Shown here: positions 50,674 through 60,420 of the stretch, piece after piece
Numbering within the stretch: position 1 is the stretch's first letter
Layout: each line of letters opens with the position of its first letter
Translations under genes and position numbers: made by a program
Origin: Pedobacter roseus
GTDB taxonomy: Bacteria > Bacteroidota > Bacteroidia > Sphingobacteriales > Sphingobacteriaceae
NCBI RefSeq assembly: GCF_014395225.1
Contig: NZ_CP060723.1
Span: 124,001 to 188,000 of the forward strand
DNA length: 64,000 nucleotides
Direction of reading: 5' to 3'
Notes under the pieces: model-generated
Database searches by the model: none
Told to the model about the DNA's origin: nothing
Seen by the model: the letters and a program-made list of their open reading frames with translations, nothing else

Positions 50674-52257
50674 ATGAAGAAAGGATCTCTGGAAGAGTTG
50701 TATGACTACTTTAAAAAATTCCATTTATCTGATACGCTATATTTATTCGGGGCAATTAATGCTGTCTTAAAATATGGTGAGCAAAAGCTCCACAGCTCGA
50801 ATGTTCCAGAGCATCTGTATAGATGGATAGGTCGGTTGACAGAGCAGGAAAGAAAGTTTGTTGGATTGAATCTGACCCGGATGGCAAGATTTATGATCTT
50901 GAGCGGGGCAAATGATCATAAAGGACAACGGATGTTGCTTGATACCCCAGCATTTCATAAGGCTTACGAAATGGTAATAGAGCTTTATGATACAGACGTT
51001 GACATTCCAATCGACCAAGGTCCGGAGGCCATATCTCAATATTTCTCTCGCATTGGTCAAATCCAGTTCCCCCTGCAAGTAAGGCAGCATACCGTTATTG
51101 GAAGAGGTTATGCCATGTTCATATCAAATCCTTCTATTGCAACGTCTGCATATGACTTTAACAGAAAGCTAATGGAGTTTTACAAACTGGATTGTTTTCA
51201 GTTTATGGCTACAGGTATTGCGTTGTGGGTATTGGTAAATGGGATATTAGACTACGAAATGACCATAGAGATCTCCAAATTAAAAGATATCGTCACCCCG
51301 GAAGCAATATCTATTTTCACAGAATTAGCAACAGGAACTGCAAAACAATACAGGGAAATGGTTCGTGGTCCAGGTCGAGGCAATCAGATGGATAAATTAA
51401 AAGACATTTATGGACATGACCCCTTCACCGCCATCCCCGCAATACGGGTAGATAGATCCAGCGTTCTCAGGGCTGGTACCGTAGTCGTCCCTCAGCCTAA
51501 ATATTTTTTGGAAAAGGCAAGTGCTGGGATATTTTATTTATTGGCGAATAAAGAACAACAAATCGCAAACGCTGCTGGAAAAACGGGCGAAAATCCCTTT
51601 CGTAATGCGTTTGGAATCGCTTTCAGGGAATATATAGGACGGCACCTCAAGACGCCAGGCAAAGCACACACATTTATTGATCTAGACGTTGATTTTTCCG
51701 AGCCTTGGACTGGACTTCTTCCTGATTTTGCACTTATTAATGCTGAAGTATGTTTGCTTGTGGAAGTTAAAACAACTTTATTAAAACTTCCGGCAAGGAG
51801 TTATTTTGAACCTGAAATTATCAAAGGGGAGGTTCAGGCTGGAAACCTAAAAAAGGCTGTACGGCAATTGGATTCATTTAGGAAGGCTATTTTAGAAAAA
51901 AAAGTTAAAGATATTAGGTTTGGAAAAGTAACGAGAATCCTAAATATCATAGTCGGATATGATCAGGTATATGTTTTAAACTCCGCTATTCTTCCAGATC
52001 TAACCGCAGCTCACAAGGAAATCTCTTATGATCTTCAGCTCGCAAGTATCGCTGATGTTGAAATGATGGGCAGTGCATTGGAGCAAGGATTCAACCTAAA
52101 TGAGCTCATGGACAAGAAAGTTGCGGACCCTGGTGCCGTCCGATGGTCAATCGCTACTTATTTGCAAAATTGTCATGTAACATCAAAAAATCAAATACTG
52201 AATGAGGCTTTTCTCCAATGTATGGAAAGGTTAGGACTGAACAAAAAAACGGTGTAA
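50674..52257 (+). CDS. PD-(D/E)XK nuclease-like protein, long helical N-terminus
   Basis: A 527-residue protein. About 300 N-terminal residues are helical, without a recognised domain. A restriction-nuclease-like core follows: NAFGIAFREYIGRHL with an early Glu, then PD at 350-351 (LLPDFALINAE) and E364-V-K366 (LLVEVKTT), the PD-x(n)-E-x-K site, followed by a helix with Gln (AVRQLDSFRKAI). It should be a DNA or RNA nuclease. It lies 101 bases behind the Ntn hydrolase gene, in the same direction. No family name is known to me. Confidence 0.65.
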   Translation: MKKGSLEELYDYFKKFHLSDTLYLFGAINAVLKYGEQKLHSSNVPEHLYRWIGRLTEQERKFVGLNLTRMARFMILSGANDHKGQRMLLDTPAFHKAYEMVIELYDTDVDIPIDQGPEAISQYFSRIGQIQFPLQVRQHTVIGRGYAMFISNPSIATSAYDFNRKLMEFYKLDCFQFMATGIALWVLVNGILDYEMTIEISKLKDIVTPEAISIFTELATGTAKQYREMVRGPGRGNQMDKLKDIYGHDPFTAIPAIRVDRSSVLRAGTVVVPQPKYFLEKASAGIFYLLANKEQQIANAAGKTGENPFRNAFGIAFREYIGRHLKTPGKAHTFIDLDVDFSEPWTGLLPDFALINAEVCLLVEVKTTLLKLPARSYFEPEIIKGEVQAGNLKKAVRQLDSFRKAILEKKVKDIRFGKVTRILNIIVGYDQVYVLNSAILPDLTAAHKEISYDLQLASIADVEMMGSALEQGFNLNELMDKKVADPGAVRWSIATYLQNCHVTSKNQILNEAFLQCMERLGLNKKTV

Positions 52258-52312
52258 GACCTAAGTCCGGAAAAATCCTAGGATTCAAGCATCCAGAAAG
52301 GAGGAAGGATTT

Positions 52313-52384
52313 ATGGAAAATATTCATAGCATTTATAATAAATATGCTCAAGCTACGTCTTTATATATGAGAGCGTTAATTTAG
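52313..52384 (+). CDS. Possible 23-residue small protein with a strong ribosome site
   Basis: ATG 52313 is preceded by AAAGGAGG with an 8-base spacer, unusual since strong Shine-Dalgarno sites are rare in Bacteroidota. The peptide is MENIHSIYNKYAQATSLYMR then ALI. A terminator hairpin starts at 52385, right after the stop. Together they look like a minigene, but coding is unproven. Confidence 0.35.
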   Translation: MENIHSIYNKYAQATSLYMRALI

Positions 52385-52423
52385 AACGGGGAATGATCAT
52401 TACGATTGTCTCCCGTTTTTTAT
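52385..52423 (+). terminator. Rho-independent terminator after the nuclease-like gene
   Basis: AACGGG (52385-52390) pairs with CCCGTT (52412-52417), followed by a T-rich run (TTTTTATTT). It ends the defence region and separates it from the SRAP genes. Confidence 0.6.
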
Positions 52424-52484
52424 TTGTGTCTGAAAGTTAGGTGCTTAACTATTATTTATTTCTTAGATTTTTTCTTTAATTTTA

Positions 52485-52736
52485 ATGGTGAGGGAACTTG
52501 AACCACCATTTGAACTAGGGCTTGATGGCCGGCAGATTACGGTTGCTGAACATGAGATTGGTTCAAACAGGGTATTCCATGTTGACTTTGGCGGCTGGAA
52601 AAAGTCACTGGTGATTGCGATCGGAATTGGTATCCGGGACCAGAAGTTCTGGACTTCAATCCCGCAGGGGAGACAGGCCGAGGCGCAGGAGATAGGGAAA
52701 TTAATTGCGGAGCATATCCGCGCTAATAGGAAATAA
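52485..52736 (+). CDS. Hypothetical 83-residue protein upstream of SRAP
   Basis: A small protein beginning MVRELEPPFELGLDGRQITV, with a GLDGRQITVAEHEIG strand pair and an aromatic HVDFGGWKKSLVIAIGIG, ending in a long amphipathic helix. No family is recognised. It ends 2 bases before the SRAP ATG, so the pair is one transcription unit and probably one function. Similar small genes appear to accompany SRAP in Bacteroidota. Confidence 0.6.
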   Translation: MVRELEPPFELGLDGRQITVAEHEIGSNRVFHVDFGGWKKSLVIAIGIGIRDQKFWTSIPQGRQAEAQEIGKLIAEHIRANRK

Positions 52737-52738
52737 TC

Positions 52739-53560
52739 ATGTGTTATTACAACGGACAGAAAGTGACCAGAGCCGAGTTTATCCAACTCAAGCAATTGGA
52801 AAAAGCGGTCAGAAACTATGATTTTTTGGACAAGGGCGTACATAATGGGTTCAACTATGCGCCATGTGCAATTGTTGTTGCGACTGATGACCGCAGGGAT
52901 TTTGAGATCCAGCAGGCCGAATGGGGATTTATCCCAGGTTATGCAAAAGACCGCGAAGAGGCCAAAAAGTTTAGGGGCATGTATACCACGCTCAACTTTA
53001 AGGCGGAGAATCTTTTTACTAATGAGGTTGGTAAAAAATCCATGTGGGCAGAGGCAGCGCGCCAGCGTCGATGTCTGGTGCTCTCAACTGGTATCATCGA
53101 ATCCATGCATGTACCTACCTATGGTAAGAAGGGTCAGTTGCTGAAGGCAACAGATAAAGTTCCTTATATGATTGGTATTGTGGATAAAGAATATTTCTGG
53201 TTTCCCGGAGTATATAATGATTGGTTTGATAAGGAAGCCGGGCGATGGGTGCGCACGGTTGCCTTTGGAACTACCGCGGCAAATGGAATCATGCAGCAGA
53301 TCCATAATTCTAAAAAAAGAATGCCAACTATCCTTACGGATGATTTGGCCTGGGAGTGGCTAATGGAGGAACCAAGCGAAGAACGCCTGACCGAAATTGC
53401 ACTTACCCAAATCCCATCAAAATTAATGGAGGCATGTACCATCGATAAGGATTACCGTTTTGCAGGCGAGGCTACACCGGCTGATTATCCCGATCATCCA
53501 GCTCTTGACCTTACCTTTGTAGATCAGGAACAACTGGATTTTGATCATTGGAGAAACTAG
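52739..53560 (+). CDS. SRAP (YedK/HMCES-type) DNA-protein crosslink peptidase
   Basis: A 273-residue SRAP protein. It starts MCYYNG, with the invariant catalytic Cys2, and has RCLVLSTGIIESMH (the Glu of the active site) and IHNSKKRMP near the end, the H-x-RMP-like motif in a longer form. SRAP proteins form a thiazolidine crosslink with abasic sites in single-stranded DNA. It agrees with the damage-tolerance genes downstream. Confidence 0.88.
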   Translation: MCYYNGQKVTRAEFIQLKQLEKAVRNYDFLDKGVHNGFNYAPCAIVVATDDRRDFEIQQAEWGFIPGYAKDREEAKKFRGMYTTLNFKAENLFTNEVGKKSMWAEAARQRRCLVLSTGIIESMHVPTYGKKGQLLKATDKVPYMIGIVDKEYFWFPGVYNDWFDKEAGRWVRTVAFGTTAANGIMQQIHNSKKRMPTILTDDLAWEWLMEEPSEERLTEIALTQIPSKLMEACTIDKDYRFAGEATPADYPDHPALDLTFVDQEQLDFDHWRN

Positions 53561-53598
53561 CGGTTCTTTTTTAATTTAGCGCAAAAGATAGAAACGAA

Positions 53599-54609
53599 AT
53601 GTCAAGCCAAAAGCCGCTCCAACCACAGATGGCAAGCCAGGGATGGAAACAGTTCCTCGCCGCAAAAACCCGAATGCTTGCTGCCTATGATCTAGCGAAG
53701 GATCTGGAAAACAATAAGCTGGTAAAAGTCAGACATGGTCTTGTAGCAGAGGCCGAATTTCGAAAATGGCTAAGCGAATTTTTGCCAAAAAGATATGCGG
53801 TAACATCTGGATATATCATTTCACCCGGGATTTCCAGCAAGGAGCACATGGTGCATTATGATGTGATCATATATGACCAGTTGGAATCTCCTGTGCTTTG
53901 GGTCGAGGAGAATCCAGATTCTTCCGGTCAGGGAAAGTCGCTGGCAATACCTGTTGAGTATGTCCATGCGGTATTTGAGGTGAAATCCGCATTTAACAGG
54001 CAGTCAGCGAAGGAAGCGGTCGACCAGCTTTCCAAGCTTAAGCCATTATTGGCGCGGGTAGACTCGCCGACCAGTCGCGCCAAGATGTATCTTCCTGCCA
54101 ATTTCTTTTGTGCAACTGTATTTTTCGAACTCCGTAAAGAGCATGATAAAGATTTTGCAGCTATAGATGAACTAGTTAATGCCACAATGATTCGAAGATT
54201 CTATGGGGGAATTATACTCCGGGCCGAAACGCTTGATAGATACAACAGCGGAAAAATAAGCTTCAGGAATGAAAATGTCGATTCTAAGCCAAACAACAAC
54301 TCATCGTTATCCTTTTGGACAACATCGAAATGCCTAAAGTATAAGGATGATCAATATTTCAGCCTGCTGCTGACATTCTGGGAACAGCATTTTTCCGAGT
54401 TTGCCTTTGACATCTTAGCGCTTTTGAAAAACACCTATCAGCCCAATGTTCTGTCCAGTCTATATTGCACGGGTTCCACCTCTTTGGAAAATGGCAGTAT
54501 CGTAGAAACCAGGTACGCTGATCCGGAAGGCTACAAGCGATACCAGGAAGAAACGGCGGCAATTCTTAAAGCACAGGGTTTCGTTGGATTGGAGCCATCG
54601 GATATCTAA
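53599..54609 (+). CDS. DUF6602-like protein with PD-(D/E)XK-type core
   Basis: A 336-residue soluble protein. Its centre has KWLSEFLPKRYAVTSGYII, HYDVIIYDQ (Asp88, Asp93) and HAVFEVKSAF (Glu127-Val-Lys129), a D-x(n)-E-x-K nuclease-type site. This pattern is typical of DUF6602 proteins, which have been linked with restriction-like activity but lack a firm function. Lies between SRAP and imuA genes. Nuclease activity is inferred. Confidence 0.65.
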   Translation: MSSQKPLQPQMASQGWKQFLAAKTRMLAAYDLAKDLENNKLVKVRHGLVAEAEFRKWLSEFLPKRYAVTSGYIISPGISSKEHMVHYDVIIYDQLESPVLWVEENPDSSGQGKSLAIPVEYVHAVFEVKSAFNRQSAKEAVDQLSKLKPLLARVDSPTSRAKMYLPANFFCATVFFELRKEHDKDFAAIDELVNATMIRRFYGGIILRAETLDRYNSGKISFRNENVDSKPNNNSSLSFWTTSKCLKYKDDQYFSLLLTFWEQHFSEFAFDILALLKNTYQPNVLSSLYCTGSTSLENGSIVETRYADPEGYKRYQEETAAILKAQGFVGLEPSDI

Positions 54610-54746
54610 TTTTACGAGTTTTCTTATTTAGCAACACAAGGGGATACTTATTTTTCTTTTTGCAAGATAAAATAGCAATCTGTGTGCGCAACATTAGGCT
54701 ATGTCCTAATTGGAGTTCTCCACCAAAAGCACAATCTTTTCAACAT

Positions 54747-54781
54747 TTTGTATTTTACTAACAATTTTAGCTTTATGTTTG
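54747..54781 (+). promoter_or_regulatory. Candidate promoter of the imu operon
   Basis: TTTG (54747-54750) and TATGTTTG (54774-54781) fit the Bacteroidota -33 and -7 elements, with a long 23-base spacer. Transcription would start a few bases before the palindrome at 54797-54815. Confidence 0.4.
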
Positions 54782-54796
54782 TTGTATAATTTTATA

Positions 54797-54815
54797 ATAC
54801 TAAAAATAATAGTAT
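54797..54815. promoter_or_regulatory. Candidate repressor operator of the imuA-imuB-dnaE2 operon
   Basis: ATACTA-N7-TAGTAT is a perfect 6-bp inverted repeat, 18 bases before the imuA ATG and just downstream of a promoter-like pair. The imu cassette is usually SOS-controlled, so a LexA-like or other damage repressor could bind here. The binding protein is not identified. Confidence 0.5.
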
Positions 54816-54833
54816 AAAATTAACTCGAATACC

Positions 54834-55571
54834 ATGGATGCTAAAAGGGAATTGTTTCAAAAATTGCAGCAGGATATTCTGTTGTGGCAGGGCTTTAAGC
54901 CCGTTGCCTCGGGCAAGGCTGAGCGAATCGGCCTAGGAGAGATTGAAGATGCTTTCCCTGGTGGAGTATTCCCCAAAAAAGCGATCCATGAGTTTATTAC
55001 TGTAGTCCCGGAACAATCAGCGGCAAGCGATGGCTTCATCGCAGGTCTGCTGGCCGTGCTTATGGAAAACGGTGCGGCATGCGTATGGGCAAGTACTTCG
55101 CGTCGTCTTTTCCCTGCCTCGCTCGGCCTGTTCAATGTCGAGCCCGAGCGCATTATTTTTATGGATGTACAGACCGAAAAGGATGTGCTATGGATTACAG
55201 AAGAGGCCCTCAAGTGCGAGGGGCTCGCGGCCGTAGTCGCTGAGGTAAATAATCTATCACTTATCGAATCTCGAAGATTGCAGCTGGCTGTAGAGTCAAG
55301 TGGCGTAACAGGATTTATCCTTCGAAAAGATGAAAATAAAACCGCAAGTACAGTGGCCACCGCTAGATGGAGGATCAGTCCCCTACCTTCGCAAACAGAA
55401 AACGGAATGCCAGGCCTGGGTTTTCCACGCTGGCAGGTTGAGCTGCTAAAGGTGCGCAATGGGAATCCTGGAAACTTCGTGTTGGAATGGGCGGGAGAAA
55501 AATTCGAAGAAGTTAAGAAAGTTAAAAAAGAAAGTGTTTGGTCTGAAATGGAGGGCAGGCAGATTGGATAG
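54834..55571 (+). CDS. imuA: ImuA-type RecA-like protein
   Basis: A 245-residue protein with the ImuA pattern: FPGGVFPKKAIHEFI near residue 45, GLLAVLMENGAACVWASTSR, LFPASLGLFNVEPERIIFMD and WITEEALKCEGLAAVVAEV. ImuA is RecA-related without the full ATP-binding loop and works with ImuB and DnaE2 in error-prone translesion synthesis. It is followed by imuB after 5 bases and lies behind a promoter-like region with a palindrome. Confidence 0.86.
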   Translation: MDAKRELFQKLQQDILLWQGFKPVASGKAERIGLGEIEDAFPGGVFPKKAIHEFITVVPEQSAASDGFIAGLLAVLMENGAACVWASTSRRLFPASLGLFNVEPERIIFMDVQTEKDVLWITEEALKCEGLAAVVAEVNNLSLIESRRLQLAVESSGVTGFILRKDENKTASTVATARWRISPLPSQTENGMPGLGFPRWQVELLKVRNGNPGNFVLEWAGEKFEEVKKVKKESVWSEMEGRQIG

Positions 55572-55576
55572 AGATC

Positions 55577-57085
55577 ATGCAAAGGCGTTTTGTTTCCATA
55601 TGGTTCCGCCAGCTGCTGGCTGATTGGCAGCTTATCCGCAGGCCCGAGCTTTCCGGTGTACCTTTTGTTTTTGCTGCGCCCGACCACGGCCGAATGATTA
55701 TAACAGCGGTGAGTGAGCTCGCGCTCGGATTCGGTGTCGAGGTTGGAATGCGTGCGGCAGATGCAAAGGCCATTTGTCCCGGACTTGAGGTGTTGGATGA
55801 TAAACCTGGAAGGTCCAGAAAACTGCTCAAAGGGCTTGGTGAGTGGTGCGTGCGCTATTCCCCGATAGTAGCCATCGATGAATTTGCTATGGATGGGCTT
55901 TTGCTTGAGGCAACCGGATGCAGCCATCTTTGGGGCGGGGAAAGCGGATATCTAAAAGAAATCGTTTCCAGGTTAAAAAGCAAGGGTTATACCGTCCGCG
56001 TAGCGATAGCCGATACGCCCGGAGCCGCATGGGCAATATCCCATTACGGAAAAGTAACACCATTGATTCCCGTCGGCGGGCATGTGGATGCGCTGCTTAA
56101 TCTTGTGCCTGATGCACTGCGACTTGAGGAATCGGTGCTGGCCAAACTTCGAAAACTTGGATTCTATCAGATCAAGAGTTTTATCGGGATGCCCAGATCG
56201 GTTTTGCGCAGGAGGTTCGGTGAGGATTTTCTGCTGCGGTTGGGCCAGGCAATAGGCACAGAAATCGAAGTGCTTGCTGCCCTTCAGGTGCCTGTGCCGT
56301 TCAGTGAAAGGCTCGCTTGCCTGGAGCCAATTAAAACAAGAAACGGGATAGAGATTGCCATCAATAAATTACTGGAAAACCTGTGCAAGCGTATGCAGGC
56401 TGAGGGAAAGGGACTGCGATTCGGTGTGCTTACCTGTTACCGGATCGATGGCAAAATGGTACAGGTTGATATCGGTACAAGCGGGGCATCGCATAATATC
56501 AGCCACCTTTTGAAGCTATTTCAGCTGAAGATCGATCAGATCAGGCCAGCCCTTGGCATTGAGCTCTTTGTGCTGGATGCGCCAAAAGTGGATGATGTCG
56601 AGGTTCCACAAGAAGAAATGTGGACATCAAAGCCGGGCCTGGATGATCAGAGCGTAATCAAATTGCTTGACCGCGTAGCTGGAAAGGTAGGTTTTCAGGT
56701 GATACATCGCTATTTGCCTGCCAAAAGATACTGGCCAGAACGGGCAATACTCAAAGCGGTTTCAGTAACCGAAAAACCAAATGCGCCATGGCGGGTGGAT
56801 AAGCCAAGGCCTACAGAGCTGCTAAAAACTCCGGTTGCAATTGAGGTAATGGCAATTATCCCAGATCATCCCCCTAAGTTTTTTATCTATAAGGGAGTTC
56901 GACATATCGTTGCAAAAGCTGATGGCCCGGAGCGCATCGAGCGGGAATGGTGGCTGGATCATGGCGAGCATAGGGATTATTACCAGGTAGAGGATGAGCA
57001 GGGCGGCCGATACTGGCTGTTCCGGTCTGGACACTACGGAGGAGAAAATAAATACAAATGGTTTATCCATGGATTTTTTGCGTAA
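55577..57085 (+). CDS. imuB: ImuB, Y-family polymerase-like mutagenesis protein
   Basis: A 502-residue Y-family protein. It has FVSIWFRQLLADW at the N-terminus, lacking the catalytic acidic residue of active Y polymerases, and IVAIDEFAMDGLLLEATGCS where active enzymes have SIDE. ImuB proteins are catalytically inactive scaffolds that bind the clamp and DnaE2. It includes HhH-like regions in the middle (LAKLRKLGFYQIKSFIGMP). Its stop is followed after 12 bases by the dnaE2 ATG. Confidence 0.87.
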   Translation: MQRRFVSIWFRQLLADWQLIRRPELSGVPFVFAAPDHGRMIITAVSELALGFGVEVGMRAADAKAICPGLEVLDDKPGRSRKLLKGLGEWCVRYSPIVAIDEFAMDGLLLEATGCSHLWGGESGYLKEIVSRLKSKGYTVRVAIADTPGAAWAISHYGKVTPLIPVGGHVDALLNLVPDALRLEESVLAKLRKLGFYQIKSFIGMPRSVLRRRFGEDFLLRLGQAIGTEIEVLAALQVPVPFSERLACLEPIKTRNGIEIAINKLLENLCKRMQAEGKGLRFGVLTCYRIDGKMVQVDIGTSGASHNISHLLKLFQLKIDQIRPALGIELFVLDAPKVDDVEVPQEEMWTSKPGLDDQSVIKLLDRVAGKVGFQVIHRYLPAKRYWPERAILKAVSVTEKPNAPWRVDKPRPTELLKTPVAIEVMAIIPDHPPKFFIYKGVRHIVAKADGPERIEREWWLDHGEHRDYYQVEDEQGGRYWLFRSGHYGGENKYKWFIHGFFA

Positions 57086-57097
57086 GGAAGATAAGTT

Positions 57098-60000
57098 ATG
57101 GCGTATAGCGAATTACAGGTGACATCGAATTTTAGTTTCTTGCGGGGGCCTCACATGCCCATGAGCTCGTGGAACAAGCGGAGGCTTTTGGCTATCAAAA
57201 AATAGCGATCACAGACCGTAATACCCTAGCCGGAATTGTTCGCGCCCATGCGGCGTGCCGGGAAAAAAACGTGAAGCTTATTCCGGCCTGCAGGCTGGAT
57301 CTGCTTGATGGGCCCAGTCTGTTGGCATATCCAACGGACAAGGAGGCTTACGGCAGATTGTCGGCGCTGCTCACCCTTGGCAATATGCGCGCCGATAAAG
57401 GTTCCTGCCATATTTCAAGGGCGGATGTTTATGCCCATAGCAAGGGGATCATCTTCTGTGTAGTGATGCCCGGCGAGCTCAACCGGAGGTTTGAATATGA
57501 GGCTGGTTTTATTAGTGCGCTTGCAGAATACAGTCAGGCACTGAATGGCCAGTTATATTTAGCAGCTACCAGATCTTATATGGGAAACGATGATAAGCTT
57601 ATCTTCCGGACCTCGCAGCTTTCAGATTTTTACGGAATTCCTGTTGTAGCAACGGGCGATATCCATTACCATGATCCCTCGCGCAGGGAATTGCAGGATG
57701 TGCTAACATGCGTACGGGAGAAATGCACCATCCAAGATGCCGGGTTTCGCTTGCATCAGAATGCAGAGCGATATATGAAAGAGATCGTCGAGATGGAGCG
57801 ATTGTTTAGAAAATACCCAAGTGCTATCAAAAATACGATGATCATTGCCGAGGCCTGTAATTTTTCATTGGATGAGCTAAAATATGTTTATCCCGAAGAG
57901 ATCAATCAAAGCGGCAGAAGTCCAATGGAAGAACTAGAGTTCCTGACATGGAAAGGAGCGCATGAGTTTTACGGTGAAGAAATCCCTGAAAAGGTGGTTA
58001 AAATGATCCACCATGAAATGGAATTTGTGAGGCAGATGGATTATGCCAATTATTTTCTTTTTGTTGAAGATATTGTACGCGAAGCCAGATCGAGAGGGAT
58101 TCTTTGCCAGGGAAGGGGTTCTGCGGCCAATTCTGCGATATGTTTTGTTCTGGGAATTACTTCGGTTAATCCCATGAAATTCGATCTGCTTTTTGAGCGC
58201 TTTATTTCGCCCGCCAGAAACGAGCCACCCGATATCGATGTGGATTTTGAGCATGAGCGTAGGGAAGAAATCATCCAGTATATCTACAATAAGTACGGGC
58301 GTGACCGGGCGGCCATCGTAGCGACAGTCACCCAGCAGCACCAGAAGGGCGCAATTAGGGATGTGGGAAAAGCGATGGGACTTTCAGTGGATACAATCAA
58401 TAGGTTGTCGAGTTCTATTTGGGAGTTTACCGATGAATGGTTCGAGGGAAAACGGGTTACAGAACAGGGCTTAAACCCGGATGATCCGCACCTTAAAAAA
58501 ACGCTGGAGCTTACTTCCCAGATGATGGGCTTTCCTCGGCAGCTCGGCCAGCACACCGGGGGATTTGTGGTAACGCAAGGCAAGCTTACCGACCTGTGCC
58601 CTATCCTAAATGCGCGGATGGAGGACCGAACAAATATCGAGTGGAATAAAGATGATATCGATGCGCTGGGCTTTTTAAAAGTGGATGTATTGGCGCTTGG
58701 CATGCTTACCTGTATACGAAAGGCGTTTGACCTTTGCCGTGACCACTATGGAAAGCAGTTTACCCTGGCGAATATCCCGCAAGACGACCCCGAAGTCTAT
58801 GATATGATCTGTCTGGCTGATACATTAGGGGTATTTCAAATTGAGAGCCGGGCGCAGATGTCGATGCTTCCGCGGTTGAAGCCCCGAGAGTTTTATGATC
58901 TGGTGATCGAGGTCGCAATTGTCAGGCCCGGGCCAATACAGGGAGATATGGTGCATCCTTACTTGCGCAGGCGAAATGGCGAAGAGCCAGTAGTCTATCC
59001 TTCGCCGGAGCTGGAAGAAATTTTGGGACGAACGCTCGGTGTTCCGCTGTTCCAGGAACAGGCGATGAAAATTGCAATCGTTGCAGCTGGATTTACTCCG
59101 GCCGAAGCAGATGGACTGCGGCGGAGTATGGCAACATTCAAATTCAAGGGACTGGTAAACCAGTATGAGCAAAAACTGATTGATGGGATGCTGGCAAAGG
59201 GATACACGCTAGAGTTTGCAAAGCGGATATTTAAGCAGCTGGAGGGATTTGGAAGCTATGGTTTCCCTGAGTCCCATGCGGCAAGTTTTGCGCTGCTGGT
59301 ATATGTATCCTGCTGGCTAAAGCATTATTATCCGGATGTTTTTGCTGCGGCATTGCTTAACAGCATGCCGATGGGCTTTTACCAGCCCGCGCAAATTGTT
59401 ATCGATGCGCAGAAACATACCGTAGCGGTGCGCGAGGTGGATGTTAACCATTCGCTGTGGGATAATAAGCTCGAAGAAAAATCGGGCAAATATTTCGCGC
59501 TGAGGTTGGGATTCCGGCAGATCAGTGGCATCCGGTCTGATGATATTGAGACCCTGGTGAATGGTCGTGGCGAAAGATATAAATGCATTACCGCGCTTCG
59601 CGATGCTGGCGTTTCACTAACGGCGCTTGAGAGACTGGCCGATGCGGATGCTTTCCGATCCATGGGAATGGATCGGAGAAAGGCCCTATGGGAAGTTTCG
59701 GCTTTGCAGGACATGCCGGTGGAACTTTTCAAGGGACAGGCATCTGAAAGCGTGCTGGAAACGCAGGTCGAGCTTCCGCTTATGGGAAAGGGAGAACACG
59801 TGGTGCAGGATTATGGAACGGTTGGACTTTCGCTCAAAGCTCATCCGGTGAGTTTTGTGCGGCCGCAACTGGATATGCTCAATATCCGCAGTTGCCACCA
59901 TATCAACAATGATTCTACCGATGGGCAGCTGGTAAAGGTCGCGGGATTGGTACTGGTACGCCAGCGTCCCGGAACTGCGGGCGGGGTTTGTTTTATTACC

Positions 60001-60327
60001 ATCGAAGATGAAACGGGATATTCTAATCTGGTGGTGTTTAAAAAACTGTTTGAAACCTATCGGAAGGAAATTTTGCACGCTAGGCTGCTAATGGTGGAAG
60101 GCCGTTTGCAGCGCGAGGGAAAAGTGGTGCACGTGATCGTAGGCAAGTGTTTTGATTTTACGAAAATGTTAGGGAAGCTGGTGCAGCAGGAAGTTGATGA
60201 CCTGCCTGTGCTGACTTTGGCTACGGGTGATGAAAAAAGTGCACCATATACTTCGCAAAACAAAAGAGCTCAGGTTCGTGAAGAAAGCCCAAAAGATGCC
60301 TTTTATGGTGGAAGGAATTTTAAATAA
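57098..60327 (+). CDS. dnaE2: Error-prone DNA polymerase III alpha DnaE2, with N-terminal frameshift
   Basis: The true start is ATG 57098 (MAYSELQVTSNFSFLRG). A 5-G run at 57144-57148 leaves the frame one base short: a sixth G would give FLRGASHAHELVEQAEAFG, the DnaE2 N-terminus. As written, the frame ends after about 36 codons, and the long 1052-residue frame begins at GTG 57169 or thereabouts. The rest is complete, with PHP and palm domains (GRGSAANSAICFVLGI, PPDIDVDFEHERREE, ASFALLVYVSCW). Either a sequencing slip or a real phase-variable or null allele. Confidence 0.88.
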
Positions 60328-60420
60328 AACAAATGGACTTGTTAAATATTTAGTGATTAACGTAATAGTTTATAGGCGCAAAATTTTTAATAGTATTAGA
60401 ATTAATTATTGAGGCAAAAA

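Noticed and set aside
54857..55927. A 356-codon frame on the minus strand opposite imuA and imuB
   Set aside because: It mirrors the codon structure of the plus-strand genes, has low-complexity Ser/Pro-rich sequence and no recognisable domain. The plus-strand genes explain the region.
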